From Alphaproteobacteria bacterium (GTDB taxonomy: Bacteria > Pseudomonadota > Alphaproteobacteria > Micavibrionales > Micavibrionaceae): DNA of 64,000 bases. Location: NCBI GenBank assembly GCA_016125135.1, contig WGMJ01000003.1, forward strand, positions 1 to 64,000. The letters run 5' to 3'. The notes under the pieces were generated by a model. That model ran no database searches, was not told the origin of the DNA, and worked only from the letters and a program-made list of their open reading frames with translations. The stretch's first letter is position 1. Every line of letters begins with the position of its first letter. A program made the position numbers and the translations under genes. Shown here piece after piece: positions 34,469-44,812 of the stretch.

Positions 34469-35701
34469 CTATTTGCCGACAACCATCTTGATGACGGAAC
34501 GGAACGATATGCCCTGAATGAAAATGGACATCAGCACCACGATATAGGTGAGCGCAAGGATTATTGCTTTCTCGGGCACGTTGGGCAAAGACAACACCAT
34601 TGCAATAGAAAGGCCACCACGTAACCCGCCCCATGTCATTAGAGGGATTGTACCCCGGTCAAATTCCTGCCGCAGGCGGATAAGGCTAATGGGGATTGCC
34701 ACACTAATAAAGCGGGCAATGAGCACAGCAAAGAAAGCCAGAACACCCATGCCGATCAGATTTCCCGTGAGAGTCACGATCATGATTTCGAGACCGATAA
34801 GAAAGAAGAGAACCGCGTTGAGCATTTCATCGACCAGCTCCCAGAAAATATCGATATTTTTGCGGGTTGTGTCAGACATGGCAAAATCACGCCCCTGATT
34901 ACCTGTGATAAGCCCTGCCGCCACCATACAAAGCGGGGCCGAAACATGCAGCACTTCGGCAAGCGCATAGCCACCGGCAGCAAGCGCCACGGTAAGCATA
35001 ACTTCAACCTTGTATTCATCAATCGAGCGTAAAAGCACAAACCCGACCCAACCCAGAAATGCGCCCAATAAAAGCCCGCCAACGCTCTCTTGCAGGAAGT
35101 GAAGGCCAAACTCGCTTGCGTGAAACTCACCGGCTGTGGCAACCCCGAGAAGCGCCAGAAAGATAACAACGCCCACACCATCATTAAATAAACTTTCGCC
35201 ACCGATTTTAACATACAGGCTTTTTGAAATACCTGCCTGACGCAGGATACTTAAAACGGCAATCGGGTCAGTCGGGGAAATAAGCGCACCAAAAAGCAGC
35301 GCGTATATATAAGGCAGGTCAACATGGAATAATTGCGCCAACCCCCAGACAAGAGTTCCTACAATAAAAGTTGCAACAGCCGTTCCGACGGTTGCAAGAA
35401 TACCTACGGGCCACTTCACCTTATTCAGATCATTGAAATTAATATGCAGCGCACCGGCAAAAAGCAGGAATGACAAAATCCCGTGCAATACCACTTGCGA
35501 GAAGTCAATACGCTCGACAATATCCCTGATGGTTTCAACCTGGAAAACCCCCAGCTCATAAGCCACAATAGAAATTAGCGACAATAAAAGCGCAAAACCC
35601 ATATAGGCAATTGTTGCAGGTAACTTGATGTAGCGGTAATTAATGTACCCGCCTAACGCTACGAGTGTAATAAGCACGGCAAAAATCTGGAATATGGTCA
35701 T
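34469..35701 (-). CDS. CPA1-type cation:proton antiporter (NhaP-like)
   Basis: A 410-aa integral membrane protein with about a dozen hydrophobic segments. [14 protein letters not shown] and [14 protein letters not shown] are the paired motifs of CPA1 Na+/H+ antiporters, the second with the ND pair that binds ion and proton. [18 protein letters not shown] is another family mark. The frame is open to 35851, but the first 50 residues are polar and overlap the divergent lysA region, so I start at ATG 35701 ([11 protein letters not shown]), where the first helix begins. Confidence 0.88.
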   Translation of the reverse strand: MTIFQIFAVLITLVALGGYINYRYIKLPATIAYMGFALLLSLISIVAYELGVFQVETIRDIVERIDFSQVVLHGILSFLLFAGALHINFNDLNKVKWPVGILATVGTAVATFIVGTLVWGLAQLFHVDLPYIYALLFGALISPTDPIAVLSILRQAGISKSLYVKIGGESLFNDGVGVVIFLALLGVATAGEFHASEFGLHFLQESVGGLLLGAFLGWVGFVLLRSIDEYKVEVMLTVALAAGGYALAEVLHVSAPLCMVAAGLITGNQGRDFAMSDTTRKNIDIFWELVDEMLNAVLFFLIGLEIMIVTLTGNLIGMGVLAFFAVLIARFISVAIPISLIRLRQEFDRGTIPLMTWGGLRGGLSIAMVLSLPNVPEKAIILALTYIVVLMSIFIQGISFRSVIKMVVGK

Positions 35702-35773
35702 GCCAGAAGCATACAAGCACGCGTCTTGCGTGCCAAGCCCCCGCTTGACCAGTCGCGCCTTTAACAGGATGAT

Positions 35774-37048
35774 ATGGTTATGAACTGCCTGCAGGAAAAA
35801 AATGATGCGCTTTTTATGGACAATGTCCGCCTTGCTGATATCGCGGCGCAAGCAGGCACACCCACCTATGTTTATTCGGCCGCAAATATACGAGGCCAGT
35901 ACGAAGCTTTAACCAAAGCCTTGTGTGATCACCTGCCGGCAAACCGCCAGCCACTTATATGTTACGCGTGTAAAGCGAATAGCCACCTAGCCATCCTTTC
36001 AATATTACAAAAATGCGGAAGCGCCATAGAAGCTGTATCGGAAGGCGAGCTGCGCCGCGCTATTAAAGCCGGATTTGCGCCTGAGAAAATTGTCTCAGAA
36101 GGCGTTGGCAAAACCGCAGAAGAAATAAAACTGGGCCTGACACATAATATCCATCAGTTCAATGTTGAGTCCCTCGGCGAGTTACGGCTTATAAGCGAGA
36201 TTGCAACCTCATTAGGCAAAACAGCTTCGGTTATTTTCCGTGTAAACCCTGATATTGGCGGCGGCGCCAATGACCAGATCACAACCGGCCGCAAGCAGGA
36301 CAAATTCGGCATGCCGCTCGCCCGTGTGATGGAGGCTTATCAACTTGCAGGTACCCTATCTGGCATAGACGCAAAAGGCATTCACGCACATATAGGGTCA
36401 CAAGTTTCGGAGGCGGCCTCCTTTGAAGCGCTTTTTAGCAAGCTCTCTGCCATGACTGCAGACATACGCCACGCGGGCCACAAAGTTTCACGCATTGATA
36501 TTGGCGGCGGCTTCCCCATTCGCTACCGCGATGAAAAGCTGCTTGACCTTGCAACATACGCACAGCTTGTGAATAAATTCATTGTGCCACTGGAGACGGA
36601 AATCATTATCGAACCCGGGCGCTACTTTGTAGGCAATAGCGGCATCCTGCTGGCAAAAATTTTATATACAAAACGTGGCGAAGATCGGAACTTCTTGATC
36701 CTCGATGCCGGCATGCAGACCTTGGTACGCCCCGCCATGTACGGCGCATGGCATGATATCCAGCCCGTAGAAAACCTTTCACGCGCCTTGCAAAATTATG
36801 ATATTGCCGGCCCTATTTGCGAGAGCGCCGATATGTTTGGTCGGGATTACACCCTACCCGAGATGCGTGCCGGTGAGATTGCCGTTATAAAATCAGCAGG
36901 CGCTTACGGCATGTGTATGGCCTCGAGCTATAACAGCCACCTACTGCCTGCAGAGGTTCTGGTGAATAATGGCAGCTTTGAAATAATACGCCCGCGCCAG
37001 AGCTACGATGCTCTTTTTGCAAACGAAATCATCCCCGCAACGCTTTAG
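35774..37048 (+). CDS. lysA: diaminopimelate decarboxylase
   Basis: A 424-aa fold-III PLP decarboxylase. The PLP lysine is in [13 protein letters not shown], the glycine-rich phosphate loop is IDIGGGFPI, and [13 protein letters not shown] carries the catalytic Cys from the partner subunit. The [11 protein letters not shown] motif and the lack of an arginine-decarboxylase insert favour LysA, which makes lysine from meso-diaminopimelate. An AGGATGAT sequence precedes ATG 35774; the ATG two codons later is an alternative. Confidence 0.92.
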   Translation: MVMNCLQEKNDALFMDNVRLADIAAQAGTPTYVYSAANIRGQYEALTKALCDHLPANRQPLICYACKANSHLAILSILQKCGSAIEAVSEGELRRAIKAGFAPEKIVSEGVGKTAEEIKLGLTHNIHQFNVESLGELRLISEIATSLGKTASVIFRVNPDIGGGANDQITTGRKQDKFGMPLARVMEAYQLAGTLSGIDAKGIHAHIGSQVSEAASFEALFSKLSAMTADIRHAGHKVSRIDIGGGFPIRYRDEKLLDLATYAQLVNKFIVPLETEIIIEPGRYFVGNSGILLAKILYTKRGEDRNFLILDAGMQTLVRPAMYGAWHDIQPVENLSRALQNYDIAGPICESADMFGRDYTLPEMRAGEIAVIKSAGAYGMCMASSYNSHLLPAEVLVNNGSFEIIRPRQSYDALFANEIIPATL

Positions 37049-37093
37049 GCTTTACACAGGCAATACGCGCCTGTATAACCCACGCGAGGATTC

Positions 37094-38080
37094 ATGAAAC
37101 CGGTTTTTCTCCACGGCTTATGGCGTAGCGGCAGCACTTATGTGTGGTCGCGCTTTCGTGTCCTTTCGCAGACTTATTGTTTTTACGAACCGCTCAATCA
37201 GGGCCTTGGCCGTTTAACGCTGGACCGCATCGGCCGTGATACAGAAGAGCGCACGGAAAATAACCATCACCCTCATATGCACCAGCCTTATTTTGCCGAA
37301 TTTGCGCCGCTGGTTTTCGGACGCGGAGTTATAAACTACGTGCGTCACCTCGCTTATGATGATTATGCCCTCAAGCCGAAACAATCACACACAAAATTAA
37401 AAAACTATATTGAAGGGCTGCTTGAATATACCAAACGCCTTGGTAAAGTGCCGGTTCTGGGCTTTAACCGTAGTGGCCTGCGCATTGCATGGTTGAAGAA
37501 GAATTTTAATAGCTGCGATATATACATTGACCGCGATCCGATTGATATATGGCACTCCTACGAGCAGCAGCGCAATAACGGCAACGATACTTTTTATACC
37601 GCCTGGTTTGAAACACTTGAACGGAACAAAAATAACAAAACACTCGGGCCTCTTGCACGTTATATCGGCGTCCGTGGGCCACTATTACAATTCTTCACCC
37701 GTACAAAAAAATACTACAAAAAGCATGCCGAGAAATTAGGGCCCGAAAAGCGCTACCAGCTTGTTGTTTATATGTGGGCCGTTTGCCTGCTGGAAGGGCT
37801 ACGCTACAGCGATATTATTATCGACATGACGCAGGCTGACGATGCCGCCTATATAAAGCAAGCGATTAACTCCATCAACGAAGCAACTGGCCTTGAGCCT
37901 AATTTCAGTGATATAAAATCAATCCGCCAGCCGCCAGCGTCCCTGCTTTTACGCCACGAAGCGCTTGAAAATGAAGTTTTCGCCCTTCTGCCAGAAAACA
38001 GTGACAAAACACTCCCTGAAAAAAGCACACTTCTGACCCCGCGCAAGCAAAATATGCTGAAAATTGCATTGCGGCTTTAA
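37094..38080 (+). CDS. PAPS-dependent sulfotransferase family protein
   Basis: A 328-aa protein. It opens with the 5'-phosphosulfate-binding loop GLWRSGSTYVWSRF. A later segment, CDIYIDRDPIDIWHSY, corresponds to the 3'-phosphate-binding region, with the Arg-Asp-Pro typical of sulfotransferases. The rest of the sequence is divergent and the acceptor is unknown; glycans, lipids and small metabolites are all possible. The donor PAPS could come from CysD/CysNC encoded 7-10 kb away. Confidence 0.7.
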   Translation: MKPVFLHGLWRSGSTYVWSRFRVLSQTYCFYEPLNQGLGRLTLDRIGRDTEERTENNHHPHMHQPYFAEFAPLVFGRGVINYVRHLAYDDYALKPKQSHTKLKNYIEGLLEYTKRLGKVPVLGFNRSGLRIAWLKKNFNSCDIYIDRDPIDIWHSYEQQRNNGNDTFYTAWFETLERNKNNKTLGPLARYIGVRGPLLQFFTRTKKYYKKHAEKLGPEKRYQLVVYMWAVCLLEGLRYSDIIIDMTQADDAAYIKQAINSINEATGLEPNFSDIKSIRQPPASLLLRHEALENEVFALLPENSDKTLPEKSTLLTPRKQNMLKIALRL

Positions 38081-38110
38081 CTTAAAGCCATTTTCAGTTT
38101 TAATAGAGCC

Positions 38111-38608
38111 ATGGGGATAAAACATCTTTACATCCTGCGTCACGCCGAGGCCGATAGCGCCACCGATGATCATGAGCGTCCGTTAAGCGTGAAGGGGCAG
38201 CAGCAGGCGTTCCGTATGGGAATCCAGATGGACAAACACGGCCTTGCTCCCGACTATGCCTATTGTTCAACGGCCGTCCGCACAAAAATGACGTTGGCTG
38301 GCATACAGAAAACTTTTCTGCAATTACCAAGCTCTCACTCCTTCAGGCTTTATAACGGCGTTACAAATTCAGGCAACGTGAATGACTATGTTGATATCAT
38401 ACAACATACGCCCAGTAGCTTGAACAACCTGCTGATTGTGGGACATAACCCTACTATCCAATCACTCTGTTTTACCCTCTCGGGGAATAACCAGAAATTT
38501 ATGAGCTACGCGCCATGCCAGCTCACTGTTTTTGAAGTAAAAAGTGACTGGATTGATTTATCCGTTCCCGATTGTCGTTTGCTGGAAATTCTGTTGCCTG
38601 CACTCTAG
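38111..38608 (+). CDS. sixA: SixA-type histidine phosphatase
   Basis: A 165-aa phosphoglycerate-mutase-like phosphatase. LYILRHAEADS has the catalytic RHAE, and VGHNPTIQ holds the second His. SixA-like enzymes remove phosphate from phosphohistidine, for example from Hpt domains; one Hpt domain lies in the hybrid kinase at 40772-43993, though a link is inference. TTTAAT stands six bases before the ATG and there is no ribosome-binding site. The end overlaps the convergent hda end by 4 bp. Confidence 0.85.
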   Translation: MGIKHLYILRHAEADSATDDHERPLSVKGQQQAFRMGIQMDKHGLAPDYAYCSTAVRTKMTLAGIQKTFLQLPSSHSFRLYNGVTNSGNVNDYVDIIQHTPSSLNNLLIVGHNPTIQSLCFTLSGNNQKFMSYAPCQLTVFEVKSDWIDLSVPDCRLLEILLPAL

Positions 38609-39300
38609 CCTTGCGTGCTGATTTCGATCAACACTTCCCGCAGCAGGGGAATCGTCACAGGCTTTTTCTCTTGCAGGGCGCGTTTATCAACCATTGATAC
38701 AAGCTGCTGGAGCGCATCAAATGAACGCTCGATACGTGGCAACAGATAGGCAATCCCTTCTTCGGGCACACTTAATTGCCGGTCATGAAAATGTTTGACC
38801 ATGAGCGCGCCTAAAAGATCATCATCAGGTGCTTGAATGGCAATTGACGGGCAACTACGCACACGCGAGGCAAGGTCCGGCACAACAAATTGCAAATGTT
38901 GCGGGCTGGCGCATGCAGTCAATAAGAGGCTGCGTCCCTCTTCCTTCAGCAGATTATAAAGATGGAACAATACTGTTTCAGGTTCGCGATCCCCCACAAT
39001 AAGGTCAGCGCGCTCAACGACCAGATGTGCCCCGCGTTTTGAAAGATTGTCGGCGGTGTCTTTTAACAAATCTTCAGCACTGATAATGGGGGCTGCTGCT
39101 TTTTGTGCCCAAACTGCTGCCAGATGGCTTTTACCAGAAGATGCCGGCCCGTATAACCAAAGCGCTGGCATATTCCAGCCAGGCCAGCGGTCAATAAAGG
39201 CAACAGCTTCACTATTCGCAGCCGTCACAAGAAAATCCTCCCGTCCGTAGGCGGGGCGGTGCGGGAACTCGAGAGCGAATTGTCTTGGTGCAGCCTTCAT
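38605..39300 (-). CDS. DnaA-related regulatory inactivator (HdaA-like)
   Basis: A 231-aa DnaA-like AAA+ protein without the DnaA DNA-binding domain IV. Its P-loop is GPASSGKSHLAAVW. Walker B is degenerate (HLVVERADLI), as in alphaproteobacterial HdaA. The arginine-finger region is seen in VPDLASRVRS. With the beta clamp, Hda-type proteins stimulate ATP hydrolysis by DnaA after initiation. The DUF2066 gene just upstream on the same strand is a conserved neighbour in Alphaproteobacteria. Confidence 0.85.
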   Translation of the reverse strand: MKAAPRQFALEFPHRPAYGREDFLVTAANSEAVAFIDRWPGWNMPALWLYGPASSGKSHLAAVWAQKAAAPIISAEDLLKDTADNLSKRGAHLVVERADLIVGDREPETVLFHLYNLLKEEGRSLLLTACASPQHLQFVVPDLASRVRSCPSIAIQAPDDDLLGALMVKHFHDRQLSVPEEGIAYLLPRIERSFDALQQLVSMVDKRALQEKKPVTIPLLREVLIEISTQG

Positions 39301-39311
39301 CTTTTTTCCAT

Positions 39312-40508
39312 TTAGCGAGAGAGCAGAATATAGGCCCCTGAGCCCCCTTGTGGCAAGAGCTGGAAGCCCTTTGCGGCCAACCGTGCCTGTAGAGCAGGAA
39401 TATCATCGGTCGAGGTTAATGTTACATCGGCCTCGCTGGCGCGCAGGCTGGTGATTTTCAGCTGCTGAAGCGAAGGAATAGTGTAAAGCATTTGCTGGAT
39501 CGCCAGCCACTCAGTAAGCGAACGAAAGCGAACCAGCGCTTGAACAGGTACGCCCGCTACTCCCGCAGAATTCCCCGTCTGGAAAACCGGCGCAGCATTT
39601 GCAATGACGCTTGGCACGCGCACTTGCTTCCAGTTGCGTTGCAGGATTTTTTGCGACGTATCGACAGCATCAGCCAAGAAGTCGGCCTCGCTCTGTCCTT
39701 GCTGGTGAACTGTCAGATCACGCACATATATGGGGCGCACATTTTCAGTATTAAAGAAGCTGATATTGATCTGTTTGTCTGCAAGCGCTCCCACAAGGAT
39801 AACAGCTTCTTTGGCATTATAACGCTGCAATAACGGCTGCAAACGTGCCGTATCAATCTCCTCAATACTTTGTACATTCTGAAAGTCACGGATATCATTC
39901 AGATCACCCAACGGTACAACAGCACTTTTCATTGCACTATTTTCACTTGCGACCTTCCACGCGGAGAGCCAGATATTGGATTCATCCCAAAGTCTTAAGC
40001 CCATATCTTCTTTAAGAAACGGGATCACCAGATAATCTGCTACACTCCCTTGCTCGTCAGCCGCTGCATCCAAATTATCTGCAAGCGAAACTTCCTTCTT
40101 TTCAACTGGAATGCCATTTTCGAAATCAGGAAATTGCGCGGGTAAATTATAAATGCCTGTACTACTGAAATAGTTTCTTACAGCGGCATCCTTGAAACGC
40201 ACATTAAAAACGCCGGCATACTTAGTTGCGGCTGTGCGCTCTTTTATAATTTCAAAATCCTGCACAAGTGTTGAAAGACGACTGGCAGCAGGGGCCGAAA
40301 AATTCTGCAGCTCTTCTTTTGTTAAAAACTGGCGGGCCACCGTTTCGAGCGCTTTTTGCTGTGCCTTGATAAAAGCCGCATCACGGGCGCGCACAGCATC
40401 AGGTGCCGACATAGCCACCTTGACCCCCCGCACTTCGAAGGCATTGGCCGGAGCCGAGAGCGCCAGAAGGGAAATAATCAAAAATAAAGGGAAAAAACGC
40501 ATAATCAC
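39312..40508 (-). CDS. DUF2066 domain-containing secreted protein
   Basis: A 398-aa protein with an N-terminal signal peptide (FFPLFLIISLLALSAPANAF). The mature part begins with the DUF2066 pattern FEVRGVKVAMSAPDAVRARD, repeated motif use of Ala/Arg, and KALETVARQFL. Function is unknown; it is probably periplasmic or lipid-envelope-related. It is separated from the Hda-like gene by 11 bp and is likely its operon partner. Confidence 0.8.
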   Translation of the reverse strand: MIMRFFPLFLIISLLALSAPANAFEVRGVKVAMSAPDAVRARDAAFIKAQQKALETVARQFLTKEELQNFSAPAASRLSTLVQDFEIIKERTAATKYAGVFNVRFKDAAVRNYFSSTGIYNLPAQFPDFENGIPVEKKEVSLADNLDAAADEQGSVADYLVIPFLKEDMGLRLWDESNIWLSAWKVASENSAMKSAVVPLGDLNDIRDFQNVQSIEEIDTARLQPLLQRYNAKEAVILVGALADKQINISFFNTENVRPIYVRDLTVHQQGQSEADFLADAVDTSQKILQRNWKQVRVPSVIANAAPVFQTGNSAGVAGVPVQALVRFRSLTEWLAIQQMLYTIPSLQQLKITSLRASEADVTLTSTDDIPALQARLAAKGFQLLPQGGSGAYILLSR

Positions 40509-40601
40509 CCGAACTTAATACCATAATTATAAGATAAAAGACATGACGTAAAATCCAAAAAACGCTAGAATCAACAGCTATTAATACAGGAGATAGTACT
40601 T

Positions 40602-40763
40602 ATGGCCCATCATGACCATTCCCACAATGCAACAAATGTTAATCTGGACCCGCAGCAAGTGCAGGAGGCCAAAGATATGTGGCACGGTTTTACCCAGTTA
40701 AGCAAATATTCCATTATCGCTATTGTCGGTATTCTTCTTCTGATGGCCATATTCCTCACCTAG
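40602..40763 (+). CDS. aa3-type cytochrome c oxidase subunit IV
   Basis: A 53-aa protein: a His-rich start ([12 protein letters not shown]), a short amphipathic part ([12 protein letters not shown]) and one C-terminal membrane helix ([16 protein letters not shown]). This matches the small bacterial aa3-type oxidase subunit IV found in Alphaproteobacteria. AGGAGA lies nine bases before the ATG. Its stop is eight bases ahead of the next gene's start. Confidence 0.82.
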   Translation: MAHHDHSHNATNVNLDPQQVQEAKDMWHGFTQLSKYSIIAIVGILLLMAIFLT

Positions 40764-40771
40764 GATTTTTC

Positions 40772-43700
40772 TTGTTCTTCCGGATATTCTTTCTTGTTGT
40801 TAGCGCTTTCTTTCTGCTTGGCGGTTCTCTGCCCGCAGAAGCGCAAGTGCCTCAGAAAAATATCGTTCAGATAACGCCCGCCTTTACCAAGCTTTCCCTT
40901 GCGCCTTTTGTTGCTGTTGCACCTTCAACACAAACAAACCCATGGCAGGATATTGGGGGGCGTTATGCCGGGGGGAAATTTGTCCCCCTGAACGGCAAGG
41001 CTAGCATTGGCTTTGAAAAAGAAGGAAGCTACCGCCTTGGTGCTTTCTTCAATAATCAGGGCGCAGCACGCTACGCTACACTTGATTTCGGCGGTTTTGC
41101 CGAAGGGCGCTATGGCTTTATTACTGGCGGCGCTGTTGTGATATTTGACGGCACCGGCCGAGCACTTCAACAAGTAGAACTAAATCCCGCAACAGCCCCC
41201 GCACCGCAAATTTACTTGCCAGCAGGCGTAGGGCTTATTTCTGTTGATATCGTTGTCCCGCAAGCGGGTCCACTTTTTATGCCACTTACGCTCCACGCCG
41301 TAAAAGCAGGCGCGATACCACTTTCACAGCTTTCGCGCCTGTCACCACAAGTATTAACAAATATCATCATTGATAATCTTGGCCTGCATCTTGATGTTTT
41401 TATTTTGCCTATTCTCGCTGCGGTAGCCTTTATGCTAATGAGCTGGGCCACAAAAGAAAAATTCATTTTATTTGCCTGTAGTAGCCTTTACATGACGGCG
41501 CTTTATGCGTTCCTGCAAGATCGTATTCTGGTACTGCCTGTGCCCTTTGGCTCTGCACTACTATGTGCCCTTTTAAATGTAGCGCTGTTTGCCCAAATTT
41601 TTATGGCACGCAGCTATATGCGGATCAGCTTTGGCGATAGTGCTGGTTCACGCATTATGCTTGGTGCAATCGGCCTTGGCGTACTTATTGTACTTGCCTC
41701 GGCGGCAACGATTATTCTTCCCGCACTGCCTGCCTACATGATGACCGCTATTTTCGGCTTGCTGGTTGGCGTTACACTCTCAGCTGCAGTTATTGGCGAA
41801 GGGCTGACCTCATACCGTGAGGGAGCCACCTTCTTTGCAGGGATTTTAATTCTTACCGCATCTTTTGCTATTATGCTGTTACAAAGCCTTGGCTTGCTGA
41901 CAGCAACCGATGTAACAGCACATGTTGCTATTTATGGTTTTCTTATTCAGGCACTTCTACTCGTCGAAACATACCGCGCCGGCAAAGCGCGCCTTGCAGG
42001 TGACGCGAGCAACAGCTTCGAGCCAAAAGAAAACAGCGAGAACAAGCTGAAAGAATATAAGGAATCTTCCGAACAAAACCGGCTGTTACGCGTGCTGGAA
42101 CGCGAACGCCAGATCCTTGCTGACTTACGTCAGAAAGAATTACAGCGTATTGAAGAAATGCGGCAGGCGAAAGACGGTGCCGATGAAGCCAACCGTGCAA
42201 AATCCGCTTTCCTTGCCGTTGTCAGCCACGAGATCCGCACGCCTATGACCGGCATTATGGGCATGGTGCGCCTGCTGCTTGATACACAGCTGACAAAAGA
42301 GCAAAAAGAATTTGCAAATACCATTCAGGACTCTGGCCACGCGATGGTAGCGCTCCTGAATGATATTCTTGATTTCGAGAAAATCGAAAGCGGGCGGATG
42401 GTGCTCGAGAAAATTCCGTTTGATATGCCGCGCCTAATCAAGAGCGTGCATATGTTGATGTCAGGCCATGCGTCGGCAAAAAATATAGAGCTGAAGCTTG
42501 AAGTCGATGACAAGTTGCCGCAATGGCTCCTTGGGGACCCGACACGTTTGCGGCAGGTTATTTTAAATTTGGTCGGAAATGGTATTAAATTTACGAATCA
42601 GGGCTTTGTACGCATTACAGTAAAAGTGCTGGAAAACAATAATGCAACGCTCACCCCGATCGGCAAACGCAAAATGCAGATTTACTTTGCCATTCAGGAT
42701 ACGGGCATTGGTATTTCACGCGAAGCACAGAAGAATATTTTCAAGCCGTTCATTCAAGCGGACTCTGCCATTACCCGTAAATTCGGTGGCACAGGCCTTG
42801 GCCTTGCGATCTGTCAGAAGCTGATTGAGGCGATGGGTGGCAATATCAGCATCAATAGCGGTGAAGGCGCAGGAACAACCTTCTTCTTCACGCTCACGCT
42901 TGATGAAAGCCAACCGGACGAAGAGGCAAAATCTGAATCCCTCAGACCGCAAGAGGCTGCCGTTGCAGCCGTCCCTGCCCGCGATATAAAAATTCTTGTC
43001 GTTGATGATAACGGCATTAACCAGCGCGTTATCACAAGCTTTCTTGAGCGCGAAGGTTATACAGTTGAAGCTTCCAGCAGTGCCGATGAGGCTATCAACA
43101 AATTCAAGAAAGATCATTTTGATATTATCTTGATGGATATTGAAATGCCTGGAAAATCTGGCCATGAAGCCGCCCACGAGATCCGCGCACTTGATGACCC
43201 TAAAAAGGCGGAAGTGCCAATTGTCGCACTCACAGGTAACGTGACCGATGATGATATCAAAGCCTGCTATAACGCAGGGATGAATGACTTCCTCGCAAAA
43301 CCTGTATACCCCGAAAGCCTGTTTTCTGTTATTCGCAAATTCTCGCGTGGTGGTGGCGGAAACGCATCAGCGCAGGGCAGCCAGACAGGCTACGTAACCG
43401 CAACGGCCGCACCTGTGAAAGAACCTGTCGAGGCACCGCCACCTGTTATTGACATTACGCCTGTACAGTCCGCACCACAAACCCTGAATATCGAGGAAGC
43501 ACCTGTGCCAAAGAGCTTCCCCGCGCCGGTTGAAGAAGCCGCGCCGACATTTGAAGAAGAACACGCATCAGTCGCCGCAGTGCCTGTAGAAGCAGCCCCG
43601 CCCTTTACAGGGAATGCAGATACAGCCCGCATTCTGCAGGAATATGAACAGCATATTATCTTTGACGAGGCATTCCTGATCAGCCTGAAACAGGGCTTGC

Positions 43701-43993
43701 CGCAAGATCAGGTTATTACCCTGCTTGATGATTTCCGCATGAAAGCGGTCGAGATTTTCAACGCGATGAAAGCAGCCTATGATGCCAAAGACTTCGAGCA
43801 GGTACGCCTTGAAGCACACAATTTCAAAGGCATGACAGGCAATTTCGGGCTGACGCGCCTGCATCACATTACAGCTGACATCGAGAAGTCTCTGAAAACA
43901 CAAAACTATGACGCGATTGAAGGCAAGCTGGGCGCAATGATTGTATTGTTCGAGCAGAGTTGTGATACACTTTATGCGTGGGCGAACAGCTAA
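40772..43993 (+). CDS. hybrid histidine kinase with 7TM sensor, REC and Hpt domains
   Basis: A 1073-aa hybrid sensor kinase. I start at TTG 40772, with AGGA six bases upstream, because it yields a proper signal sequence ([18 protein letters not shown], cut near AEAQ). A 7TMR-DISM-like extracellular beta domain is followed by about seven membrane helices. The HisKA box is [12 protein letters not shown], with N box [11 protein letters not shown] boxes DTGIGI and [10 protein letters not shown] receiver domain ([10 protein letters not shown], phospho-Asp in [11 protein letters not shown]) is followed by a Pro/Ala-rich linker and a C-terminal Hpt with EAHNFKGM. The full phosphorelay is on one chain. 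Confidence 0.92.
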   Translation: MFFRIFFLVVSAFFLLGGSLPAEAQVPQKNIVQITPAFTKLSLAPFVAVAPSTQTNPWQDIGGRYAGGKFVPLNGKASIGFEKEGSYRLGAFFNNQGAARYATLDFGGFAEGRYGFITGGAVVIFDGTGRALQQVELNPATAPAPQIYLPAGVGLISVDIVVPQAGPLFMPLTLHAVKAGAIPLSQLSRLSPQVLTNIIIDNLGLHLDVFILPILAAVAFMLMSWATKEKFILFACSSLYMTALYAFLQDRILVLPVPFGSALLCALLNVALFAQIFMARSYMRISFGDSAGSRIMLGAIGLGVLIVLASAATIILPALPAYMMTAIFGLLVGVTLSAAVIGEGLTSYREGATFFAGILILTASFAIMLLQSLGLLTATDVTAHVAIYGFLIQALLLVETYRAGKARLAGDASNSFEPKENSENKLKEYKESSEQNRLLRVLERERQILADLRQKELQRIEEMRQAKDGADEANRAKSAFLAVVSHEIRTPMTGIMGMVRLLLDTQLTKEQKEFANTIQDSGHAMVALLNDILDFEKIESGRMVLEKIPFDMPRLIKSVHMLMSGHASAKNIELKLEVDDKLPQWLLGDPTRLRQVILNLVGNGIKFTNQGFVRITVKVLENNNATLTPIGKRKMQIYFAIQDTGIGISREAQKNIFKPFIQADSAITRKFGGTGLGLAICQKLIEAMGGNISINSGEGAGTTFFFTLTLDESQPDEEAKSESLRPQEAAVAAVPARDIKILVVDDNGINQRVITSFLEREGYTVEASSSADEAINKFKKDHFDIILMDIEMPGKSGHEAAHEIRALDDPKKAEVPIVALTGNVTDDDIKACYNAGMNDFLAKPVYPESLFSVIRKFSRGGGGNASAQGSQTGYVTATAAPVKEPVEAPPPVIDITPVQSAPQTLNIEEAPVPKSFPAPVEEAAPTFEEEHASVAAVPVEAAPPFTGNADTARILQEYEQHIIFDEAFLISLKQGLPQDQVITLLDDFRMKAVEIFNAMKAAYDAKDFEQVRLEAHNFKGMTGNFGLTRLHHITADIEKSLKTQNYDAIEGKLGAMIVLFEQSCDTLYAWANS

Positions 43994-43999
43994 AAGCCG

Positions 44000-44812
44000 C
44001 TACTGATACCAGCCACCATGCGCGATAAAGGACGGGTTCAAAAAGCGTTTACCACATTTTCCGTACACAAACGGCGTTCCGTCAAGATTAACAATATCGC
44101 CGCCTGCACTACGTAACACAGCATGTGCAGCCGCTGTGTCCCATTCGCAAGTGGGGCCAAAACGCGGATAAATATCCGCCTTGCCTGCGGCAATAGCGCA
44201 GAACTTTAACGAGCTCCCACGTTTGACGATTTTGGCAATTTTAAACTGTTCCAGAAATTTTTCTTGCTCGTCCATAGCGCCATGGGAACGACTTGCAACC
44301 ACTGACAAGCCTTCTTTTGGTGGTGGGCGCACACTAATTGATTTCTCACTTTCTGTTTCTTCCAGATAACAGGTGGCGGTCCCCGGCCCATGGCCTGCAT
44401 ACATACTGCCCAGATAAGGCGCATACACGACGCCAGTCACAGGTTGTAAATTCTGCATGAGCGCGATATTAACCGTATAATCCCCACTGCCACTGATAAA
44501 TTCTTTTGTGCCATCAAGCGGGTCAACCAGCCAGAAATATTCCTGATTTTCAAGAGAAGGGATCTTCCCCGCCTCGACTGACTCTTCGCCGATAAACGGG
44601 ACAGATGGCGCTATTTTTTTCAGTTCCGCGATTATAAACTCTTCTGCCTTTTGGTCGGCGAGTGTAACAGGCGAACCATCTGCTTTCGCATCAACGCCCT
44701 TGTAGCCACTTTCATCAAAATATTCGAGGGTGATCTCGCCAGCGCGGGCTGCGATCAGTTTTAACTGATTACAAAGCGCCGCGGGGTAAAGTAATATTTT
44801 ATCAGGCTGCAA
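44000..44812 (-). CDS. cysQ: 3'(2'),5'-bisphosphate nucleotidase
   Basis: A 270-aa member of the IMPase superfamily. Metal ligands are in [20 protein letters not shown] and [12 protein letters not shown]. The KEFISG after DPLDGT is typical of CysQ, which hydrolyses PAP left by sulfotransferases and PAPS reduction. It overlaps the end of cysNC by 11 bases, so it is in the cysD-cysNC-cysQ operon. Confidence 0.93.
   Translation of the reverse strand: MQPDKILLYPAALCNQLKLIAARAGEITLEYFDESGYKGVDAKADGSPVTLADQKAEEFIIAELKKIAPSVPFIGEESVEAGKIPSLENQEYFWLVDPLDGTKEFISGSGDYTVNIALMQNLQPVTGVVYAPYLGSMYAGHGPGTATCYLEETESEKSISVRPPPKEGLSVVASRSHGAMDEQEKFLEQFKIAKIVKRGSSLKFCAIAAGKADIYPRFGPTCEWDTAAAHAVLRSAGGDIVNLDGTPFVYGKCGKRFLNPSFIAHGGWYQ

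Noticed and set aside
37056-37075. Terminator after lysA
   Set aside because: An ACAGGC/GCCTGT hairpin exists but there is no T run and the stem is short.
42716-43177. 153-aa minus-strand frame inside the hybrid kinase gene
   Set aside because: It covers the ATPase and receiver domain region, which is clearly coding on the + strand.
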